A DNA stretch of 64,000 bases, from assembly GCF_014204795.1 (NCBI RefSeq), contig NZ_JACHMB010000001.1:11622501-11686500 (forward strand), given 5' to 3'. The stretch is from Nonomuraea jabiensis. Lineage in GTDB: Bacteria; Actinomycetota; Actinomycetes; Streptosporangiales; Streptosporangiaceae. Position numbers and translations under genes: made by a program. Below the pieces are notes generated by a model. That model was not told the DNA's origin and made no database searches. It saw only the letters and a program-made list of their open reading frames with translations. This document shows, piece by piece, positions 1 to 7,047 of the stretch. Each line of letters starts with the position of its first letter. Position 1 is the stretch's first letter.

Positions 1-55
1 CATCGAGCGCCAGGTCCTGACCCTCCCGGCGGCATGGCGGGACGGTCTCTTGGCG

Positions 56-499
56 TCACAGCTCCAGGGTGGCGCGGGCGATCGCCTCGGCGCACCGGGC
101 CAGCAGGCCGCGCAGTTGCTCGCGTTCCTCTGCGCTGAACTCACCCGCGATCGTTCGTTCGATGACCACAGCGCGCTCGTCCGCCGCATTCAGCGCCGAA
201 CGTCCGGCCTCGGTCAGCCGGGTCTCCAGGACGTTTCGATGCCATGGGTGCGGGGAGCGTTCGATGAGGCCGCGTTCCTCCAGGTTCTTGAGCACGACGG
301 TCATGGCCTGGGGCGTCACCAGGCATGCTCGGGCCAGCGCCGCGCCCGAGATTCCGGGGTTGTCGGCCAGCGCGAACAGCGTCGCGTACTGGGGCACGGT
401 CAGCCCCGCCGGCCGGACGGCGGCCTGCTTGGCCGCGATCAGCGCCTGCTCCGCACGCTTGATGTCCAGACCGAGGCGTTCGTCCGCAGGCATCCCCAT
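56..499 (-). CDS. MarR family transcriptional regulator
   Basis: Winged-helix DNA-binding repressor of the MarR family, about 147 residues from the start chosen here. The reading frame stays open up to 556, but that longer form would put a perfect palindrome (523-544) inside the gene. I prefer ATG 499, which follows a TACTAT -10-like box by 7 bases, the spacing of a leaderless transcript. ATG 493 is also possible. The recognition part is visible in the stretch GAALARACLVTPQAMTVVL, followed by the wing and the usual DER/ER region. It is divergent from a PPOX-fold oxidoreductase, so control of that gene and of itself through the shared palindrome is the likely job. The ligand cannot be told from sequence. 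Confidence 0.9.
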   Translation of the reverse strand: MGMPADERLGLDIKRAEQALIAAKQAAVRPAGLTVPQYATLFALADNPGISGAALARACLVTPQAMTVVLKNLEERGLIERSPHPWHRNVLETRLTEAGRSALNAADERAVVIERTIAGEFSAEEREQLRGLLARCAEAIARATLEL

Positions 500-506
500 A
501 CCAGAA

Positions 507-512
507 ATAGTA
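507..512 (-). promoter_or_regulatory. -10-like box for leaderless MarR transcript
   Basis: On the minus strand the hexamer reads TACTAT and is followed by 7 bases and then ATG 499. That spacing fits transcription starting at or near the start codon. No convincing -35 box is seen. The operator palindrome lies immediately upstream. Confidence 0.45.
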
Positions 513-522
513 CAACATTGAT

Positions 523-544
523 GGTTATCAAAGCTTTGATAACC
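523..544. promoter_or_regulatory. 22-bp perfect palindrome, probable MarR operator
   Basis: Half-site GGTTATCAAAG is followed directly by its exact reverse complement, giving 11 perfect pairs with no spacer. It sits between the divergent MarR gene and the PPOX-fold gene, 24 bases from the first start and 33 from the second. Position and symmetry are what a dimeric MarR repressor needs. Binding itself is inferred. Confidence 0.8.
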
Positions 545-576
545 TGGCGCGTGCATCTACGCTTCGGAGGAGAGAC

Positions 577-963
577 ATGATCATTCCCGACAGCCACTTG
601 GACCTGCTGAAGCGGCCGCTGTTCGCCCACCTGGCGACGATCGGGCCCGACGGTACGCCCAACGTGAACCCGGTCTGGACGATCTGGGACGGGGAGCACT
701 TGCGCTTCACGACCACGATGGATCGATTCAAGTACCGGAATGTCCAGCAGCATCCGCAGGTAGCGGTCTCCATCAACGACCCTGAGCAGCCGTACCGCTA
801 TCTGGAGATCCGGGGCGTGGTCGAGCGGCTGGAGCCCGACCCTTCGGGCGACTTCTTCGACGTGCTGGCCAACCGCTACGGCCTGGAGTACGAGCGGCCG
901 GTCGGGGATGCCGAGCGGCGGGTGGTGATTGTCATGAAGCCGACGCGCGTCACCCGGCAATGA
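577..963 (+). CDS. PPOX-class (pyridoxamine 5'-phosphate oxidase fold) flavin/F420 oxidoreductase
   Basis: 128-residue split-barrel protein of the PPOX family, a group that in actinobacteria includes many F420-dependent enzymes. Typical marks are the N-terminal LATIGPDGTPNVNPVW strand pair, the FTTTMDRFKYRNVQQHP segment that contacts the cofactor phosphate, and the SINDPEQPYRYLEIRG strand. The length matches the family. ATG 577 has a good ribosome site (GGAGG at 566-570). The substrate is unknown. The divergent MarR gene and shared operator suggest induction by a small molecule, perhaps the substrate. F420 rather than FMN is likely from the taxon but is not proven by sequence. Confidence 0.88.
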   Translation: MIIPDSHLDLLKRPLFAHLATIGPDGTPNVNPVWTIWDGEHLRFTTTMDRFKYRNVQQHPQVAVSINDPEQPYRYLEIRGVVERLEPDPSGDFFDVLANRYGLEYERPVGDAERRVVIVMKPTRVTRQ

Positions 964-1399
964 CCGCGCGCCGGCCCTGGCGAAGGCCCGGTCCCGGCAC
1001 CGGCCCGGGTCGTCTGACCGGCCCCGTTGTGCCGCGGGGTGGGCTCGGTTCGGCGCGGCCCATGCGATCAGCGCCGGCGTCGAACGGCTCGTTCCACACC
1101 GAGCGGGCGCCGCTGTCCGACGGAGGCGGACCCTGAACGGGTCGGGGCGCTCTGGTCCCCGGCCGGATGGCGCGAGTCGCCGACCTGGTCAGAGTGCGTG
1201 GGCAAGCGCCACTGTCCGCGTTGCGCCGAGGGCGAGCTGCATCACGACGAGCGGCTGCGCGGAGATGGATCCGATGGCGAGCCGGTACGGCTGCAAGGCG
1301 CCGCGGACGCGGTCGGTCTGAAGGCGCGCGTCCCGGTCGCAGTGCTGCATAAGGGGCGAACGCGAATACTCCCGACCTTCCCCCGCGTATTCTGCCCCG
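964..1399. other. 436-bp stretch without a convincing gene
   Basis: No open frame here has a start, ribosome site and recognisable protein. One minus-strand stretch near 1222-1326 translates to a segment containing LQPYRLAIGSISAQPLVVMQ, which resembles a transmembrane segment of DMT-type transporters. It has no intact gene around it, so at most it is a decayed remnant. The right end carries the promoter of the glycosyltransferase gene. Confidence 0.5.
1388..1393 (+). promoter_or_regulatory. -10-like box for leaderless glycosyltransferase transcript
   Basis: TATTCT lies 6 bases before GTG 1400 and no ribosome site is present, so a leaderless mRNA is likely. Confidence 0.4.
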
Positions 1400-2848
1400 G
1401 TGACCACTGCCGCCACGCTAGCTCCCCCCGCCCGTCCCGCCGAACGCCTCCGCACGTTCACCCCATGGTGGATGTCCTTGCTCGCCGGCATCGCGGCATT
1501 CACCGGTACGGGATCCGCCACCCTGAACGGCGACGAGCTGGCCACCATCAGCGCCGCTTCCCGTTCGCTGTCCGGGATGTGGGAGCTGGCCCGGCACATC
1601 GACGGTCATTTCCTCCCGTACTACCTGTTCATGCACCTCTGGGTAAAGGCAGGTACGGCGGAGTTGTGGCTGCGGCTGCCGTCGGCGGTGGGGATCGGGG
1701 TGGCTGCCTGGTTCCTGGTCGATCTGGGGCGGCGGCTGGACAGCACGCGAGCCGGGGTGATCGCGGCCGCCGTCTTCGCGATCCTGCCCTCGGTGTCCTA
1801 CTTCGGGGCTTTTGCCAGGTCGTACGCGTTCGCGGCGGCGGCGGTGGCGTTCTCGTTCTGGGCGCTGCACCGGGCCATGGAGCGCTCCGAGGTCAGGCGG
1901 TGGGTGGTGTACGGGGTCGCGGTGGCCCTGGTGTGCTCCACCCACCTGTTCGCGGTGCTCGTGCTGCCCGCCCAGTTGCTGCTGGTACGGCGGGGCCGGG
2001 TGGTGCCGATGCTGTCGGCGATGGCCGTCGGGTGCGTGCCCGCCGCGGTGCTGGGGCTGGTGGGGTTCGGGGAGCGGCACGCGATCAGCTGGATCCCGCA
2101 GCGGGGGCCGGAGGTGTGGCTGAAGTTCCCGAAGATGGCGGCGGGGGCGACAGGGCTGGGCGTGATGTTGTTCGCCCTGGCGTTGGTCGGCGCGGTGGTG
2201 CTCTGGAGGGCCGCGGCCGACGAGGGCAGGGTGTGGGCGTTCGTGCTGGTCGGGTGGCTGGTGTTGCCGCCGGTGCTGCTGCTCGCCGTGTCGCAGCTCG
2301 TGACGCCTGTCTACGTGGACCGGTACCTGTTCGTGACCGCCCCCGCGCTGGCGCTGCTGGCGGGGCTCGCCGTGGCGGCCCTGCCCCGGTTCCAGGTGGT
2401 GGCGGCGGTCGTGGTGGTGCTGCTCGGGTGCGCGCTGTCCGTCCAGGAGCACGTCACGGTACGCGAGGAGAACGGCCGTTTCGAGAACATCCCGTGGGCG
2501 TTGCGCGTGATCAAGGCCGAGCCCGACGACGCGATCGTGTACGGCCAGAGCCAGCTCCGCACGGGCTTCGAGTACTACGCGGACTCCTTGATGCCGGTGG
2601 ACGTGCTCAAGACCGGGGAAGAGCCCTCGCCCGACGGGTTCGGGTATCCGGAGCGGCCGGACGCGGCGGCCGCGCTGGACGGGCGTGACCGGGTTTGGGT
2701 GGTGTGGCGCGGGAGCAAGCAGTCGGGCCTCGACGGCGACGCGGTCCCGCGGGTGGCCGAGGTGGTGAAGGCGGGGTTCAAGCTGAGCCTGGCCAAGCAC
2801 TCCGCCGAGCTGCCGGGGCTGACGGTGGCACTGTTCGTCCGCCGCTGA
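1400..2848 (+). CDS. GT39/ArnT-like membrane glycosyltransferase
   Basis: 482-residue polytopic membrane protein of the dolichyl-phosphate-mannose mannosyltransferase/ArnT-like superfamily (GT39 clan). These enzymes use polyprenyl-phosphate sugars on the outer face of the membrane. Visible are an N-terminal membrane segment (about 28-40), the first-loop acidic site NGDELATISAAS after it, a HIDGHFLPYYLFMHLW segment typical of the family, about ten further hydrophobic helices, and a soluble C-terminal domain from about 350. Start GTG 1400 follows a -10-like box closely. The acceptor is unknown; cell-envelope glycan or glycoprotein is the usual role. It converges on tyrS across a strong hairpin. 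Confidence 0.82.
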   Translation: MTTAATLAPPARPAERLRTFTPWWMSLLAGIAAFTGTGSATLNGDELATISAASRSLSGMWELARHIDGHFLPYYLFMHLWVKAGTAELWLRLPSAVGIGVAAWFLVDLGRRLDSTRAGVIAAAVFAILPSVSYFGAFARSYAFAAAAVAFSFWALHRAMERSEVRRWVVYGVAVALVCSTHLFAVLVLPAQLLLVRRGRVVPMLSAMAVGCVPAAVLGLVGFGERHAISWIPQRGPEVWLKFPKMAAGATGLGVMLFALALVGAVVLWRAAADEGRVWAFVLVGWLVLPPVLLLAVSQLVTPVYVDRYLFVTAPALALLAGLAVAALPRFQVVAAVVVVLLGCALSVQEHVTVREENGRFENIPWALRVIKAEPDDAIVYGQSQLRTGFEYYADSLMPVDVLKTGEEPSPDGFGYPERPDAAAALDGRDRVWVVWRGSKQSGLDGDAVPRVAEVVKAGFKLSLAKHSAELPGLTVALFVRR

Positions 2849-2901
2849 CGCCCACCGGCGCCTGCTGACGCACCACGCGCCTTCCGCCGCTGACGCACCA
2901 C
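2840..2901 (+). repeat. Direct repeats of the glycosyltransferase gene's 3' end
   Basis: The 13-mer GCTGACGCACCAC occurs at 2864-2876 and 2889-2901. A related copy, CCGCCGCTGACGCCC, contains the stop codon of the upstream gene at 2846-2848. The copies look like short tandem duplications of the gene end. Confidence 0.6.
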
Positions 2902-2907
2902 ACGGAA

Positions 2908-2940
2908 GCGGGCCCTCCCCCGGATGGGGCAAGGGCCCGC
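2908..2940. terminator. Bidirectional terminator between glycosyltransferase gene and tyrS
   Basis: A 9-bp perfect stem (2908-2916 with 2932-2940) surrounds an inner CCCC/GGGG pairing. It sits between two converging genes and lacks a clear T-tract, as is common in high-GC actinobacteria. Confidence 0.75.
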
Positions 2941-2945
2941 GGAGG

Positions 2946-4211
2946 TCAGCCGACCTCGACGCCGCCGATCGACTTCTTGCCGCGCCGGAGCACCATGAAG
3001 CGTCCGTGCAGCAGGTCCTCGGAGCCGGGTACGTACGCCTCGTCGGTGATCTTGACGTTGTTGAGGTACGCCCCGCCCTCCTTCACCGCCCGCCTGGCCG
3101 CCGACTTCGACTCCACCAGGCCGCTGTCGGCCAGGAGGTCGACGAACGTCGTCCCGAGCGCGGGGACCGTGGCCTTCGGCACCTCGGCCAGCGCCGCCCC
3201 CAGCGTGGAGGCGGGCAGCTCCTCCAGCGCGCCCTGCCCGAACAGCGCCTTCGAGGCCGCCACGACCGCGTCGAGCTCCTGCTTGCCGTGGAGCAGCTCG
3301 GTGAGGTCCTCGGCGAGCGTCCGCTGCGCCTCGCGGGCGAAGGGGCGCTCGGCGACGGCCTTCTCCAGGGCCTCGATCTCCTCGCGGGTCCTGAAGGTGA
3401 AGACCTTGAGGTAGTGGATCACGTCACGGTCGTCGGAGTTGAGGAAGTACTGGTAGAACGCGTACGGCGAGGTCATCTCCGGGTCGAGCCAGAGGGCGCC
3501 GCCCGCCGTCTTGCCGAACTTGGTGCCGTCGGCCTTCGTGATCAACGGCAGGGTGAGCGCGTGGACGTGCCCGCCCTCGATGCGGCGGATGAGGTCGGCG
3601 CCCGCCGTGATGTTGCCCCACTGGTCGCTGCCGCCGATCTGCAGCGTGCAGTTGTGGCGGCGGAACAGCTCCAGGTAGTCGTTGGCCTGCAGGATCTGGT
3701 AGCTGAACTCGGTGTAGCTCAGCCCCTCCCCCTGCAGGCGCGCCGAGACGGCCTCCCTGGCGAGCATGCGGTTGACCGGGAAGTGCTTGCCGATGTCGCG
3801 CAGGAAGTCGATGGCGCTCAGCTCGCCGGTCCAGTCGAGGTTGCTGACCAGCTGGGCGGCGTTCGGCTGGACGTCGAAGTCGAGGAAGCGGCCGACCTGG
3901 CCGCGCAGGCGCTCCACCCACTCCGCGACGACCTCCGTGGCGTTGAGGGAGCGCTCGGTGTTGCGTCCGCTCGGGTCGCCGATCAGGCCGGTGGCGCCGC
4001 CGACCAGGCCGATCGGGCGGTGCCCGGCGAGCTGGAGGCGGCGCAGCGTGAGCAGCGGCACGAAGTGGCCGACGTGCAAGGAGGCGGCGGTGGGGTCAAA
4101 ACCGGAATAGACCGTGATCGGGCCCTTGGCCATGGACGCGCGCAGGGCGTCGAGGTCGGTGGACTGAGCGATAAGCCCTCGCCACGCGAGGTCATCGAGA
4201 ATGTCGGTCAC
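2946..4211 (-). CDS. tyrS: Tyrosyl-tRNA synthetase
   Basis: Cytoplasmic class I aminoacyl-tRNA synthetase that charges tRNA-Tyr, 421 residues, as usual for the bacterial TyrRS. The HIGH-type motif is HVGH at 46-49, the tyrosine-binding loop contains YQILQANDY (171-179) and GGSDQWGN (193-200), and the KMSKS-type motif is KFGKT at 231-235. An S4-like RNA-binding domain ends the protein. Start is GTG 4211 (VTDILDDLAW) because GGAAAG lies 8 bases upstream; the frame stays open to 4277 but that extension has no family counterpart. It stands alone on its strand, with a small PH-domain gene divergent from it. Confidence 0.97.
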   Translation of the reverse strand: MTDILDDLAWRGLIAQSTDLDALRASMAKGPITVYSGFDPTAASLHVGHFVPLLTLRRLQLAGHRPIGLVGGATGLIGDPSGRNTERSLNATEVVAEWVERLRGQVGRFLDFDVQPNAAQLVSNLDWTGELSAIDFLRDIGKHFPVNRMLAREAVSARLQGEGLSYTEFSYQILQANDYLELFRRHNCTLQIGGSDQWGNITAGADLIRRIEGGHVHALTLPLITKADGTKFGKTAGGALWLDPEMTSPYAFYQYFLNSDDRDVIHYLKVFTFRTREEIEALEKAVAERPFAREAQRTLAEDLTELLHGKQELDAVVAASKALFGQGALEELPASTLGAALAEVPKATVPALGTTFVDLLADSGLVESKSAARRAVKEGGAYLNNVKITDEAYVPGSEDLLHGRFMVLRRGKKSIGGVEVG

Positions 4212-4289
4212 GGTGCCGGCTTTCCGTAGAGACGTTGGACGTTGAGTAAGACAAGCGTGCCCGATCGTCCGGGACAACCGCCACTTGGA

Positions 4290-4295
4290 TACGCT
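4290..4295 (+). promoter_or_regulatory. -10-like box for leaderless PH-domain gene
   Basis: TACGCT ends 8 bases before ATG 4304 and no ribosome site is present. Only 92 bases separate this gene from the divergent tyrS start, so the two promoters are close together. Confidence 0.4.
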
Positions 4296-4303
4296 CTGTC
4301 TCC

Positions 4304-4705
4304 ATGTGGAGGGTCCGTCGCGAGCTGGCCGTTTTCAAGATTTTAGGGGCTCTGGCGTGTGCTGGGCTCGCCGTCTACTGGTGGGTCGCCGGCGATGTCC
4401 GTGGGGTGATCCTGGCCGTGCCGGCGGCCGTGCTGGTAGGCGGGATGGGGGTGCGCGATCTGATCGCCCCCGTACGGCTGGCGGCCGATCAGAGTGGGAT
4501 CACCGTGGTGCACGGGTTCGCGGGCAAGCGGCACGTGCCGTGGGAGGCGATCCGGGACATCAAGGTCGACGTGAGCAGGCGGTGGGGGCGGCGGAGCGAG
4601 ATCCTGGAGATCGACACGGGCGACAACCTGCACATTTTCAGCCGTCACGACCTGGATGCCCCTCCCACCGAGGTGGCCGCGGCGTTGCGGCGGCGGGGCA
4701 CGTGA
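4304..4705 (+). CDS. Small PH-domain membrane protein
   Basis: 133 residues: a short N-terminal basic stretch, two closely spaced membrane helices (about 10-28 and 32-48), then a cytosolic domain with the alternating strands of the bacterial PH-like fold (LAADQSGITVVHGFAGKRHVPWEAI, then a strand pair around LEIDTGDNLHIF). This matches the actinobacterial low-molecular-weight antigen/PH_6 type proteins, whose function is not settled. It is divergent from tyrS and its last 61 bases overlap the 3' end of the converging mpg gene. Function unknown; the fold assignment is moderately secure. Confidence 0.75.
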   Translation: MWRVRRELAVFKILGALACAGLAVYWWVAGDVRGVILAVPAAVLVGGMGVRDLIAPVRLAADQSGITVVHGFAGKRHVPWEAIRDIKVDVSRRWGRRSEILEIDTGDNLHIFSRHDLDAPPTEVAAALRRRGT

Positions 4706-5538
4706 GCGCGGTACGGCGACACGGTCGGGTCGCCGTCGATCCAGAACCGCCACGGCGTGTCCTTGGCGGTCGAGATGCCGGTACGCGGGCCTGACCTGAT
4801 CGACGCCGCCTCCGCCGGGCGGCCCTCCAGCATGACCGCGGCTCCATGCGGAACGCCGGTCAGCCGCCGATCGGCCGCGTCGGCAACATCGGCTATGTCG
4901 GCCATCTCAGCTATGAAAGAGGCCCCCGCGATCGCGTCGAGGCCGTTGTGCTCGCGGAGCAGGCCGAGGGCGACGGCGAGCCTGGCCGGGCCGCGGGCGA
5001 GGTCCCGGTCGGGGATCACCCGGCCGCGCGGTGGTCCCGCTGCGGACGAGCCGTTGCCCGAGGCGCGTGAGGACGCAGAACCGGCCCCCGTGGTCGCGGG
5101 ACCGGTGCCCGTGGTCGCGGGACCGGTGCCCGTGGTCGCGGGACCGGTGCCCGTGGAGGTGCGGCCGGTGCCCGTGGACATGCGCCGGGCGCGGGCCTCG
5201 TCGATGCCCGCCACCACCTCCCCCGCCCGCAGCAGCACGGCCGAGCCGAAGCCCTCGGGCAGGCACACCAGGTTCGCGCAGAAGTGCATGCCGTACGTGA
5301 AGTACACGTACAGGTGCCCCGGCGGGCCGAACATGACCGCGTTCCGCGGCGTCTTGCCCCGGTAGGTGTGCGCCGCCGGATCCTCACCGGGCCCGCCGTA
5401 CGCCTCGACCTCGGTCAGGCGCACGGCGACGGGGCCGTGCACGAGCACGCGCCCGAGCAGGTCGGGCGCGACCTCGTGCGACGGCCGGTCGAAGAAACCC
5501 CGCGGCAGCGCGGCGGAGCTCAGCTCCCCGCTGCCCAT
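4645..5538 (-). CDS. mpg: DNA-3-methyladenine glycosylase (AAG/MPG family) with repeat-bearing insert
   Basis: Base-excision repair glycosylase that removes alkylated purines. Family marks: LPRGFFDRPSHEVAPDLLG near the N-terminus, the catalytic TEVEAY region, the GPPGHLYVYFTYGMHFCAN core, the LARGPARLAVALG motif and the C-terminal SGPRTGISTAKD/PWRFWIDGD. At 297 residues it is about 90 longer than the usual 200. The excess is mostly a low-complexity insert between the GIDEARARR helix and LARGP, encoded by 21-bp tandem repeats (5080-5184). ATG 5538 lies inside the end of argH, an 19-base overlap, so translation is probably coupled to the arginine operon. The 3' end overlaps the converging PH-domain gene. 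Confidence 0.93.
   Translation of the reverse strand: MGSGELSSAALPRGFFDRPSHEVAPDLLGRVLVHGPVAVRLTEVEAYGGPGEDPAAHTYRGKTPRNAVMFGPPGHLYVYFTYGMHFCANLVCLPEGFGSAVLLRAGEVVAGIDEARARRMSTGTGRTSTGTGPATTGTGPATTGTGPATTGAGSASSRASGNGSSAAGPPRGRVIPDRDLARGPARLAVALGLLREHNGLDAIAGASFIAEMADIADVADAADRRLTGVPHGAAVMLEGRPAEAASIRSGPRTGISTAKDTPWRFWIDGDPTVSPYRAHVPRRRNAAATSVGGASRS
5080..5184. repeat. 21-bp tandem repeat inside mpg, about five units
   Basis: Units start at 5080, 5101, 5122, 5143 and 5164. The two at 5101 and 5122 are identical (ACCGGTGCCCGTGGTCGCGG plus G); the outer ones are degenerate. The period is seven codons, so copy-number change keeps the reading frame. On the coding strand it yields TGTGPAT-like heptads in a linker. 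Confidence 0.95.
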
Positions 5539-6935
5539 GCCGCCTGCGCGTCGACCGCCTCCCGCAGGGCGGCGAGCTGGTCGCGGACGCGGTCGGGCGC
5601 GGTGCCGCCGTGGGCCTTGCGGGCGGCCAGGGCGCCGGGCACGTTGAGCACGTCGCGGACGTCGGGCGTCAGGTGCGTCGACACCTTGATCAGCTCCTCG
5701 TCCGTGAGGTCGCCGAGGTCCTTGTCGTTGACCTGGCACCACACCACCAGGTGGCCGACGGCCTCGTGGGCCTCGCGGAACGGGACCCCGCGGCGGACGA
5801 GCAGCTCGGCCAGGTCGGTGGCCAGCGCGAACCCGTCGGGCGCCGAGGCCTCCATGCGGGCGGTGTTGACCCGCATGGTCGCGACCAGCCCGGCCATCGC
5901 CGGCAGGACCAGGAGCAGCGTGTCGACCGCGTCGAAGACGGGCTCCTTGTCCTCCTGCAGGTCGCGGTTGTAGGTCAGCGGCAGGCCCTTGAGGGTGGTC
6001 AGCAGCGACATCAGGTTGCCGATGAGGCGCCCGGACTTGCCGCGGGCCAGCTCGGCGACGTCGGGGTTCTTCTTCTGGGGCATGATCGACGAGCCGGTGG
6101 AGTAGGCGTCGTCCATCTCGATCCAGCGGAACTCCTGCGAGGCCCACAGGACGATCTCCTCGCCCAGCCGCGACAGGTGCACGCCGATCATGGCCGCGTC
6201 GAACAGGAACTCCGCCGCGAAGTCGCGGTCGGCGACGGCGTCCATCGAGTTGGGCGCGGCGGCCGCGAAGCCGAGCTCCTCGGCCACGGCCTGCGGGTCG
6301 AGCGGCAGCGACGAGCCCGCCAGCGCGCCGGCGCCGAGCGGGGAGATCGCGGCGCGCTTGTCCCAGTCGATGAGCCGGTCGATGTCGCGGGCGAAGGCGT
6401 GCACGTGGGCCAGGAGCTGGTGGCCGAACGATACCGGCTGCGCGTGCTGCAGGTGCGTCATGCCGGGCGCGGCCGTCTCGGCGTGCGTGGCGGCCTGGGC
6501 CATGAGCGCCGTCTCCAGCTCGACCAGGCGGGACACGACCGTGCGGGCGTGATCGCGCAGGTAGAGGCGCAGGTCGGTGGCGATCTGGTCGTTGCGCGAA
6601 CGGCCCGCGCGGAGCTTGCCGCCCAGCGAGCCGAGCCGCTCCAGCAGGCCGCGCTCCAGCGCCGTGTGCACGTCCTCGTCGGCGACCGTCGGCCGGAACT
6701 CGCCCTCCTTGCAGGCGCGCTCCAGGTCGTCGAGCGCGCCGATCATGCGCTCGAGCTCCTCGTCGCTCAGCAGCTCCGCCCTGTGCAGCACGCGGGCGTG
6801 CGCCCTGGACGCGGCCAGGTCGTACGGCACGAGCCGCCAGTCGAAGTGCACGCTCACCGACAGCCGGGCCAGCGCGTCGGACGGACCGCTCTCGAAGCGT
6901 CCGCCCCACAGCCGCATCGGCTTGCCATCACTCAC
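5520..6935 (-). CDS. argH: Argininosuccinate lyase
   Basis: Last step of arginine synthesis: argininosuccinate to arginine plus fumarate. 471 residues, normal for the family. The fumarase-superfamily signature GSSIMPQKKNPD is present, as are RLWGGRFESGP at the N-terminus and the TAAPGMTHLQHAQPV segment with the catalytic His. GTG 6935 (VSDGKPMRLWGGRF) is chosen because AAGGAG lies 7 bases upstream; the frame is open to 7046 but the extension does not resemble ArgH. It follows argG by 112 bases, the widest gap in the operon, and its end overlaps the start of mpg. Confidence 0.97.
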   Translation of the reverse strand: MSDGKPMRLWGGRFESGPSDALARLSVSVHFDWRLVPYDLAASRAHARVLHRAELLSDEELERMIGALDDLERACKEGEFRPTVADEDVHTALERGLLERLGSLGGKLRAGRSRNDQIATDLRLYLRDHARTVVSRLVELETALMAQAATHAETAAPGMTHLQHAQPVSFGHQLLAHVHAFARDIDRLIDWDKRAAISPLGAGALAGSSLPLDPQAVAEELGFAAAAPNSMDAVADRDFAAEFLFDAAMIGVHLSRLGEEIVLWASQEFRWIEMDDAYSTGSSIMPQKKNPDVAELARGKSGRLIGNLMSLLTTLKGLPLTYNRDLQEDKEPVFDAVDTLLLVLPAMAGLVATMRVNTARMEASAPDGFALATDLAELLVRRGVPFREAHEAVGHLVVWCQVNDKDLGDLTDEELIKVSTHLTPDVRDVLNVPGALAARKAHGGTAPDRVRDQLAALREAVDAQAAWAAGS

Positions 6936-7047
6936 CGTTATCTCCTTCGTGACCATTTCAATGGTCGCACCCGCTTCGGGACCCGTCTGCATCGTTCCTC
7001 GTTCTCTCGCCCCGAGCTGCTGTGCTCCGGCGCGACCATAGTGCACG

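Noticed and set aside
1..55. End of a gene at the left edge
   Set aside because: Too short to assign any reading frame or product.
1027..2688. A 553-codon plus-strand frame ahead of and through the glycosyltransferase gene
   Set aside because: Its composition is that of a frame shadow (Arg/Gly/Ala rich) and the overlapping frame from 1400 has clear membrane helices and family motifs.
4212..4303. A T-box or other riboswitch upstream of tyrS
   Set aside because: The leader is only about 90 bases, shared with a divergent gene, and shows no specifier loop or T-box sequence.
5080..5184. CRISPR-like array
   Set aside because: The units are contiguous with no spacers, and they are in frame within mpg.
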